A DNA stretch of 11,005 nucleotides from Ochromonadaceae sp. CCMP2298 (lineage: Eukaryota; Sar; Synurophyceae; Ochromonadales; Ochromonadaceae), in NCBI GenBank assembly GCA_026770595.1, contig MU634632.1, positions 1 to 11,005 on the forward strand, in the 5' to 3' direction. The notes under the pieces were generated by a model. That model was given only the letters and a program-made list of their open reading frames with translations. It did not search any database and was not told where the DNA came from. Shown in pieces: positions 1-5,698 of this stretch. The position numbers and the translations under genes were made by a program. Position 1 is the stretch's first letter. Each line of letters starts with the position of its first letter.

Positions 1-25
1 TATGCGATATCCTATAGTATATAAC

Positions 26-158
26 AATATATATTATATTATATTATATATAATATATATTATATATTATATAATATATAATATAATATATAATATATAA
101 TATATAATATAATATAAAATATAATATAAAATATAATATAAAATATAATATATATTAT
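26..158. repeat. A/T-only tract with 12-base AAAATATAATAT units
   Basis: This stretch contains only A and T. Its right part holds three copies of AAAATATAATAT at exact 12-base spacing (A4 runs at 116, 128 and 140). The left part is a mosaic of TATAATA and TATTATA strings with strong self-complementarity, so it could extrude a cruciform or fold if transcribed. The same 12-base unit recurs in the tracts at 827-963 and 2051-2160. It may belong to an intron ending at the AG at 174-175. Confidence 0.85.
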
Positions 159-202
159 CTTATATTACATTCCAGCGTCGCCCGAAGCTGAAGGCCGCCG
201 AG

Positions 203-493
203 ATGTTGCAAGTCCCCGAGGGTGTGGATCTCGCCCTCCCGTCTACTTGGCCCTGCCCTGGCACCCCTTGCTGCGACGGCACGCCGCACTATTGCACGAC
301 CTGCAGTAGGCGCCACTACAGACACAAGAAAAACGGGGTGGTGATGACCAAGTGCGCTCAATGCTGGAACAAGGCAGCCTGCCAGCCTTCTAACCAGGTG
401 AAAGCCCTTCACGCAGGGGTGACGAGGCCTGCTAGCTGGCCCGACGGTGATGCCATCACCGAGGCCAGCGGTTACTGGTTTGGTTTTGTGTAA
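203..493 (+). CDS. Small Cys-rich, zinc-ribbon-like hypothetical protein or exon
   Basis: I do not recognise this 96-residue frame. Its middle is cysteine-rich: C18, C23, C24, then C31-x2-C34, sixteen residues including H38 and H41, then C51-x2-C54 and C60. Two CxxC pairs with intervening His suggest a zinc-binding fold. The frame stays open upstream of the ATG to a possible acceptor (attacattccag, AG at 174-175), so it may be an internal or last exon of a gene lying mostly left of the window. At the other end the TAA stop (491-493) lies inside a perfect donor string GTAAGT (490-495), so the frame might instead be spliced onward. The overlapping minus-strand frame is less protein-like. The role is unknown, and real coding status is only moderately supported. 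Confidence 0.4.
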   Translation: MLQVPEGVDLALPSTWPCPGTPCCDGTPHYCTTCSRRHYRHKKNGVVMTKCAQCWNKAACQPSNQVKALHAGVTRPASWPDGDAITEASGYWFGFV

Positions 494-598
494 GTTCCCA
501 GTGGGCAGTACTCCACGCAGAGCTCCGTGAAGCCCAAGGGACTCCGTGCACGACTAGTACTTGTGTACCAAGCGAGGGTTTTTGAATTCCCCGCCCCG

Positions 599-1824
599 CT
601 ATATCTGTTTAACCTGACTCGCCACTAAGGCAGCCTGTTCGCTTGCCTTTTTACTTATTAAAAAAACTGCATCTTCCTCTACACCCCTCTTTCTCACGTG
701 GTTACTCGTAACTTCGGTTGAATTCATCGCATAAGCGAAAATCAGCAGCTTGTTCCGCGAGTGTGTACTACTCCCCCGGCGTGAAGGAGCGGGGGGTGGG
801 GGGGAAGGGGCGGGGAGGGGTTCGTCTTTTATATATGATATTATATAATATAAAATATAATATAATATAAAATATAATATAAAATATAGTATAAAATATA
901 ATATAAAATATAATATAATATAAAATATAATATTATATTATATTATAATATAATATAATATAACATAAAATAAAATAACATAACTCTTACCGTGAGATAC
1001 CCTTCAGTCTATACTCCAATCCGGTACTGACAGTCTCGGAGCAGTGCTCCGCACATCTGACAATCTCCTGGTGCTATAGGAGTGGTTAGTGGTGCCAATA
1101 AAAGTTGCGTATAGAATATACTGTATAATATTAAATATAATATATTTTGTTATACTATATAATATATAGTATAACATACACACACACTTACGTTCGACTT
1201 GAGCACATCCCCCAACTCCCCACGCTTTATATATGCTTGCAGATCCTCTGCAAGCAGCACCCTCTTCTGCAGCATGAAGTGTTGTTGGAGAGATTGGTTG
1301 ATTACTGCACTGTACGCTAACTTGGCAGCCTCCTCCCTCTTCCCGAGCCGCTCACTATGCCCCCTCGCCTCCTCCTCCCTCATCCTGAGCCGCTCACTCA
1401 GCTCCCTCGCCTCCTCCTCCCTCTTCCCGAGCTGCTCACTATGCCCCCTCGCCTCCTCCTCCCTCATCCAGAGCAGCTCAGTCTGCTCCCTCGCAGTCTC
1501 CTCCCTCTTCCTGGCCAACTCAGTCTCCTCCATCTTTCTAACCCTCAGGTTTTCCTCTCTCATGAGGAGAACTCTCGCCCGCCATAGCTCGGTCGAGAGA
1601 GTGACAGGTTCAGCGACTGGTGCAGTGGCCAGAAAGCGATCGAAGCTTTTGAGACGGTGAAGAATCTTGTTGTTCAAACTGGACACTAGGCTACGCTGGT
1701 CTCGGCCTCTATTCTTAGAGCGTGAGTTCATAAACTGCTTGACAACCTTCCAGGCAGTCAACCGCTTAGTGGAATCGGCGCGTACTTTACGAGTGAGCTC
1801 CAGAATGTGCTCCTCGCTGTACAT
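599..1824 (-). CDS. Coiled-coil protein with 14-residue repeats, 3 exons
   Basis: The model is join(1824..1192, 1073..991, 770..599) on the minus strand, 295 residues. Exon 1 ends at the donor AAC|GTAAGT in phase 0. Exon 2 (83 bases) lies between an acceptor ctatag, with CACTAAC as branch site, and the donor CG|GTAAGA. Exon 3 follows a long C-rich tract and ends at TAG (601-599). Every exon stays open in the required phase. Residues 1-80 are basic and helical. Residues about 88-175 are a charged coiled coil with REE-initiated 14-residue repeats starting at 107, 121, 135, 149 and 163. The remainder has no motif I recognise. The start is the first ATG after an in-frame TAG; an acceptor cctgtttccag (AG at 1842-1841) could join an earlier exon in the same frame. 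The exon 2 acceptor could also be six bases later, and the exon 3 acceptor three bases later, without changing frame. The function is unknown; a structural or tethering role is only a guess. Confidence 0.6.
791..820 (+). repeat. G-run block with quadruplex potential
   Basis: Five runs of four to seven G are separated by one or two bases (G6, G7, G4, G4, G4). This fits the usual quadruplex-forming pattern on the + strand. On the minus strand it is the likely polypyrimidine tract of the coiled-coil gene's second intron. Confidence 0.8.
827..963. repeat. A/T tract with 12-base units (intronic)
   Basis: Only two bases (G837 and G889) break an otherwise pure A/T run. A4 runs start at 852, 869, 881, 893, 905 and 922, so the spacing is mostly 12 with two 17-base steps. 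The right end is TTATATTATATT-like and partly self-complementary to the rest. It lies inside intron 2 of the minus-strand coiled-coil gene. Confidence 0.85.
1074..1191 (-). other. Intron 1 of the coiled-coil gene
   Basis: This 118-base intron starts GTAAGTGTGTGTGTATG and ends cactaaccactcctatag. It carries an A/T-rich stretch and a CTAAC branch-like site shortly before the AG. Unspliced, exon 1 would read into a GT-repeat and A/T sequence coding only low-complexity residues before a TAA. Confidence 0.65.
1111..1176. repeat. Short interrupted A/T-rich tract (intronic)
   Basis: A/T-rich, TATA-like sequence with scattered G and C. It is a degenerate relative of the other tracts and shows no clean 12-base array. 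It is bounded on the right by a short CA/GT microsatellite (1177-1187). Confidence 0.65.
1339..1506 (-). repeat. Four tandem 42-base coding repeats
   Basis: Four 42-base units each encode 14 residues beginning REE. Units two and four (1423-1464 and 1339-1380) differ at a single base, and the identity runs a few bases beyond, which points to a recent 84-base duplication. The period of 14 is two heptads, so gain or loss of a unit preserves coiled-coil phase. Confidence 0.85.
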
Positions 1825-2006
1825 CCCGCCCAAGAATCCACTGGAAACAGGCGGCCTAGGACGCTAGGATCTGGTGGTGGGGGAGTAGTGGCATTCCAAA
1901 AATGACAATCCACACTCAGACCCAGCGGAATGCCTTGTTGGTAGAGATGGGGTTCTGCGCAACTCTTTTTTGTGTTCCGGTAGGAGGTGCGTCGGTCATT
2001 GTCTGA

Positions 2007-2050
2007 AAAACACGGCTTGGTGTTTTGCAGCCGTGTTTAAGCCGTGTTTT
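2007..2050. promoter_or_regulatory. Array of three AGCCGTGTTT sites, two tandem and one inverted
   Basis: AGCCGTGTTT occurs at 2029-2038 and again at 2040-2049, so the pair repeats with an 11-base period. The inverted copy AAACACGGCT lies at 2008-2017. The outer arms AAAACACGGCTT (2007-2018) and AAGCCGTGTTTT (2039-2050) match perfectly over 12 bases with a 20-base loop, so a hairpin is also possible. It could be a transcription-factor site cluster for the divergent pair or the edge of a repeat; which is unknown. Confidence 0.6.
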
Positions 2051-2160
2051 AATATAATATATAATATAAAATATTATATATGATATAAAATATTATATAA
2101 TATAAAATATAATATAAAATATAATATAAAATATAATATAAAATATAATATAAAATATAA
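2051..2160. repeat. A/T tract with the cleanest 12-base array
   Basis: This tract is A/T only apart from G2082. A4 runs start at 2104, 2116, 2128, 2140 and 2152, five perfect steps of 12 bases, preceded by less regular units at 2068 and 2087. It directly abuts the AGCCGTGTTT array and lies between the divergent genes, so it may act as an unwinding or nucleosome-poor element. That role is inference. Confidence 0.85.
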
Positions 2161-2192
2161 CCCACTCGGGGGTTTGAAACATGGTTGGCTTT

Positions 2193-2278
2193 TGACGTCC
2201 GGTGTTATTTTCTTTTCCGTCCAGGGTTTTTACGCGATATCCAGAAATTAGGATTCAAGCGACACGTGTGTGACGTGG
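2193..2278. promoter_or_regulatory. Cluster of ACGT-core sites upstream of the multi-UBA gene
   Basis: TGACGTCC (2193-2200), CACGTG (2263-2268) and TGACGTGG (2271-2278) lie 125-210 bases before the ATG at 2402. Such cores are bound by bZIP and bHLH factors in many eukaryotes. The density is suggestive but could be chance. Confidence 0.3.
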
Positions 2279-2401
2279 TGGTGACCACCTTATGATATTG
2301 TGTAAATCAAACACATCCTGGAACTGACTTCCAAGGATCGACGATTTCCTCCTCGCCTTGACTCTGTCGAGCCAGAGGGTGGAGAAGGAGCGCCATTCGG
2401 G

Positions 2402-5400
2402 ATGGAACAAAAGGATGAAATAGCGGCCCTAATGGCCTTGGGGATGTCCCGGGTCAAAGCTATCAAAACGTTCTATGAGTCCCGCAATGCTGAACCCGCG
2501 TCGTCCTCGGAAACTAAATCTCCATCTCAGGCATCTCCAGGTTCCTCGGTTGTGCAGGGGCATGTGGAGCGCTTCAACAATCTATCTTTGCTGGGCTGCG
2601 AGGAGAAGAAGAGCGCTCCAGGTCGGCTGAGCCTGCAGCCAACGAAAGCTCCAGGGATTTTTACTGCACCAAGGATGTCTCTGGTAAGTCTACTGCGTCT
2701 CTGCCCGCTGCAGGCGTTCCTTCGCCCCTGACTCGCCGACTGTCTTCCCCCACCTTACCTGTCTTCCACCCCCTTAACTGTCTGCCTCCACCGCAGGGTT
2801 CAAATCTTGACGAAAGGGCAGGCGAGCAAATCGTGCCGAGCATTTTAAAGGGTGATGTGTCGTCTGCAGGGTTCAAAGGTTTGCGGCCAGATTCGATCAG
2901 GGCATCGAAGGCTGACGTCAAATCGGATGAGGAAGAAGCAGCGGCAGAGCCGCAATCGCAACGCATAGCCGGTTTGAAGGACGGCTGCGACGAGAGTGGC
3001 GGAGATAGCAAGAGCGGCGATAGCGATAGCAGTAGCGACATCGACCCAAACGAGCTCGCCAATGAGCGCGCTAGAATGGGGCATGCTTCAGACGCTTCGG
3101 ACGATGAGAAGGCTGGCACTGTAGAGAGCGCGGTGGCAGAGCGCTCTCTGAATGGGGAATCGATTGGAGGAGACGAAGAAAGCAATCCCACCTTCTCCGC
3201 GCCTTGTTTTGCCTTTCTCGGAGAGGCAAAACAATCAACAGAGCCGATATCCCCTGCATATCCGCGAGAAGTGAGCAGGGTGGGCTCGGTGACGAGCAGG
3301 ACTGAGACAACTGTCACAACGCAGGCTGTTTCCGAATCTATTACGGTGCAGGGGGCGGGGACCCAGAAGGACCCTGTTGATGCGGTGCAGGGGGCACTCC
3401 GCACGTTCAAAATCTTCGCCAAGATCCCCCTAATGGCTGTCAAGACTATCCACACACACAGCCACACAGCCCGAGAGGACAAGGTGCAACAGGTGGAACA
3501 GGTGGAACAGGTGAAAAAGACAAAGGTTGAATTAATCGAAGGGACAAGGCGGGCGGGAGCAGAAGCGCCAGTGACGATTGTGGTGGAAGAGGAGCAAGGG
3601 ACCAAAAGTGCGCAAGCGTCTCCGGGTAACATGTCGCCGAGATCGATTCTCAGACAAGTCTCCGCCAAGGACCTGGTATTGCCGCCTGTACGGGAGAGCG
3701 AACGCGGCGCTGGCATTACCCGCGGGGTGCGTGAAGCCAGTATAGATACCAGGGATACGCGTCCGGTGGATCAGGCAGGGACAGCCAAGCTTGTGGAAGA
3801 GCTGGTGTCGCAGGGCTACAGTAGGGATGATGCTGCAGTCCTAGCCGTCGAGATAGATAATGACAGGCGAGGCCTCGCACCGCGCGGGAGCAGGAAAGGT
3901 CAGGGCATGCACATGCGCATGGAGAGCGACGACATCTCCTCCCTGGACGCATCCGTCTCGCTCTCCAAGCCCAGCTTCCTGGGCGACCAGCTGCTTATGA
4001 ACCTGCTGCTCTCCCAGCAGAGTAGGAAATATGGTACCAACATGTACGACACGCTGGGCGACCAGGACGAGCTGCTCATACAGAATTTTATGGCAAGTGG
4101 CTGCGATCTAGACGAGTCGGTGCTCAGGGTCTTCGAGCTTAAGCACGGCGCTGTAGACGCAGTGAAGCTGTCGGTAAGAACCCGCATCGCCCCTTGCTGC
4201 ATCGTCCCCCCTTTATCCTCCGTCCAACCAACATAACACACCTCACTCCCCAGCCTCTGGACAACGTGTCGAGAGAAAATCGCAATCCAATGGCTGAGCT
4301 GGAGGTGGAGATCCAGAAGCTGATGCTGCTCGGCTACTCTCGAGAAGTGGCAGAGCACATGTTCCTCGCGAAGTCCGACTTCTACTCAGCGAGGCAACGA
4401 CCCACACCCACACCTCTCCCTCCCCAGTCGCCTCATTCGAATTATCGCCACAGTAAGTCGGCGGAATCGCTGGGCAGTTTGCCGCCCTCCCCGCGCAGCC
4501 CGCAGGGACACTACCGCGGGCAATCTAGCAGCTGGCAGGACCACAACGCTTTGCGGCAAGGCGCCTACATGGAAAGCAGCCAGAGTATGACCAGCGGCAA
4601 CAGTGTGAAGGGCAGCAGTTACAGCATAAATAGTAACAGCCAGCCCACGAAAAACAGTCAGGGGAATATGCGCAACCAGCCGCCCAACCTCTACAGCGTG
4701 GGCAGTACCCCCTCAGGGAGACCCAGTGAGAGCAGTTCGGCACGCAGCGGCGGATTCGGCACGCCCGTTGATATGCCGGCGCTTCTGCTGCACCAGGAGA
4801 CACTCTTTGGGGTCAATATGTGTGACTTCTTGTCGCCCGACAACCCAGAGGTGCATCGCCTGATGAGGCAGGGGTACACCCGCAGCGCCGCCATGATCGA
4901 GGCGTTCGACAAATCCCCCCCGCGGAATTGGGACAAAACGCCCCCGCCGCAGGTGCAACAGCCGGCTCAGAGGCAGCAACAACAGCAGTCGCGGACGGCT
5001 AGCCCAGTGCGCCCGCGCCATATTTCACTGGTGTCGCCCTCTCAGTCTCAGTACCAGTCTCAGCCCCAGTCTCAGTACCAGTCTCAGTCCCAATCGCAGT
5101 CCCAGTCGCAGTCCCAGGCTCAGTCCCAGGCTCAGTCCCAGGCTCAGTTCTCCAGGCCGCCTATACCGCGCCCGGGCCTGACGGAGGACGAGGAGTTCGA
5201 GCGAGCCATGCAGATATCCAAGAAGCACAGCGACAACCTCCCCGGCGTGGTCATGATGCCGGGAAATAAGCCAGCCACTCCACAGAAAATTGGTGATGCT
5301 GGGTCCTTTGGCGGGGGATTGAGCAGAACCGAATCCAGTCGATTCGAATCGAGCGGCGGCGGCAGCGACAGTGGCAGACTGCGGAGACAAGACATAGATT

Positions 5401-5498
5401 CCATCGTTTGCATGGGATTTAGCGAAGCTGATGCGGAGGAGGCCCTGCGTCGTAACAATTACGATGTGCACCGGGCGACTGACTTCCTGTTGAGCTAA
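2402..5498 (+). CDS. Multi-UBA-like/UIM ubiquitin-binding protein, 3 exons
   Basis: The model is join(2402..2683, 2797..4173, 4254..5498), 967 residues. Both introns are phase 0 with clean GTAAGT/GTAAGA donors and ccgcag/ccccag acceptors. The ATG is the first after an in-frame TAA at 2303. The C-terminus (932-967) is a canonical UBA with the MGF motif at 940-942 and a third helix ending DFLLS. A UIM-like helix lies at 864-877 (acidic run, A871, S875). Five further UBA-like motifs sit at about 6-28 (G14), 425-448 (G434), 520-543 (G529), 572-594 (G580) and 752-773 (G760), several reading LM-x2-G-Y-S/T-R-x2-A. Residues 497-540 and 730-771 form a duplicated module. Between these lie acidic, Ser-rich linkers and a Gln/Ser tract at 816-851. 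It is probably an adaptor or shuttle that binds ubiquitin chains; no catalytic domain is visible. It converges on the RBR ligase gene 200 bases away. I know no named orthologue. Confidence 0.82.
2684..2796 (+). other. Intron 1 of the multi-UBA gene
   Basis: This 113-base intron starts GTAAGTCT and ends ctccaccgcag, with a C/T-rich second half and a CTTAACT branch-like site. Reading through it meets a stop at 2729-2731. Splicing joins CTG to GGT in phase 0 and opens a 459-codon exon. Confidence 0.85.
4174..4253 (+). other. Intron 2 of the multi-UBA gene
   Basis: This 80-base intron starts GTAAGAAC and ends cctcactccccag. It is C/T-rich and contains an in-frame stop near 4234. Splicing in phase 0 joins the end of one UBA-like motif to the exon carrying the rest of the protein. 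Confidence 0.85.
5040..5147 (+). repeat. Gln/Ser coding repeat
   Basis: CAG alternates with TCT/TCC/TCG, and later with GCT, for 36 codons, giving a (Gln-Ser)n tract at residues 816-851 with two Tyr and a few Ala. Different Ser codons are used, so this is not simply recent slippage of one hexamer. It is a disordered linker just before the UIM. Confidence 0.85.
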
Positions 5499-5698
5499 TT
5501 TCTTATCGTTTTTCAAATAATTTTTGATATTTTATTAGATATTTTCATTATTTGCATTAGATTTTGGTTTTTAATAGAATTTTCAGAATTGATTTATTTC
5601 TTTGGGGCATTAAAAACAGCGAAAATTAGGGAATGTACAGTGAGATATACAAATGGATGTGCGCTGCAAGGAGGAGGGCTGGTATTGGGTTCAACTTT
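5499..5698. terminator. Shared 3' region of convergent genes with poly(A)-like signals
   Basis: This short AT-rich spacer lies between two stop codons. For the + gene, ATTAAA occurs at 5609-5614. For the minus gene, AATAAA reads at 5598-5593 and 5536-5531, and a further AATAAA (5708-5703) overlaps its last codons. The two 3' untranslated regions probably overlap or abut. Which signals are used cannot be told from the sequence. Confidence 0.45.

Larger units (their letters stand above)
771..990 (-). other. Intron 2 of the coiled-coil gene
   Basis: This 220-base intron begins GTAAGAG and ends in GAG, or three bases later in TAG. It contains the A/T tract 827-963 and then a C-rich stretch of about 30 bases (791-820 read on the minus strand) just before the acceptor. 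Without splicing, exon 2 would run straight into a TAA. With splicing, a 57-codon frame follows. Confidence 0.55.
1825..2401. promoter_or_regulatory. Divergent intergenic region between two genes
   Basis: These 577 bases separate the starts of the minus-strand coiled-coil gene (1824) and the plus-strand multi-UBA gene (2402). They should hold both promoters and 5' leaders. I see no convincing gene here. The region holds the AGCCGTGTTT array, an A/T tract and ACGT-core sites, listed separately. Upstream in-frame stops (TAG near 1864 for the left gene, TAA at 2303-2305 for the right gene) support the chosen starts. Confidence 0.6.

Noticed and set aside
155-412. Minus-strand frame opposite the Cys-rich small frame
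   Set aside because: The plus-strand reading has ordered CxxC pairs; this one is Ala/Arg/Val-rich with no motif. It is not excluded completely.
1199-1660. Plus-strand Ser/Leu-rich frame opposite the coiled-coil repeats
   Set aside because: Its repeats are only the reverse reading of the 42-base coiled-coil units; the charged heptads on the minus strand explain the pattern better.
599-1824. The coiled-coil gene as an integrated virus or transposon gene
   Set aside because: REE-type coiled coils occur in many proteins. No capsid, integrase, transposase or terminal-repeat signal is present nearby to support it.
26-2160. The A/T arrays as CRISPR, organelle DNA or a telomere
   Set aside because: There are no distinct spacers, no organelle genes and no G-rich telomere unit, and the flanks are spliced nuclear genes.
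2661-3716. Long minus-strand open frame (351 codons) opposite exon 2 of the multi-UBA gene
   Set aside because: It overlaps a spliced gene with good domains on the other strand, has a Ser/Leu/Cys composition typical of antisense reading, and shows no motif.
5025-5516. Minus-strand frame with LRLGL repeats
   Set aside because: It is the antisense shadow of the Gln/Ser repeat and the C-terminal UBA of the multi-UBA gene.
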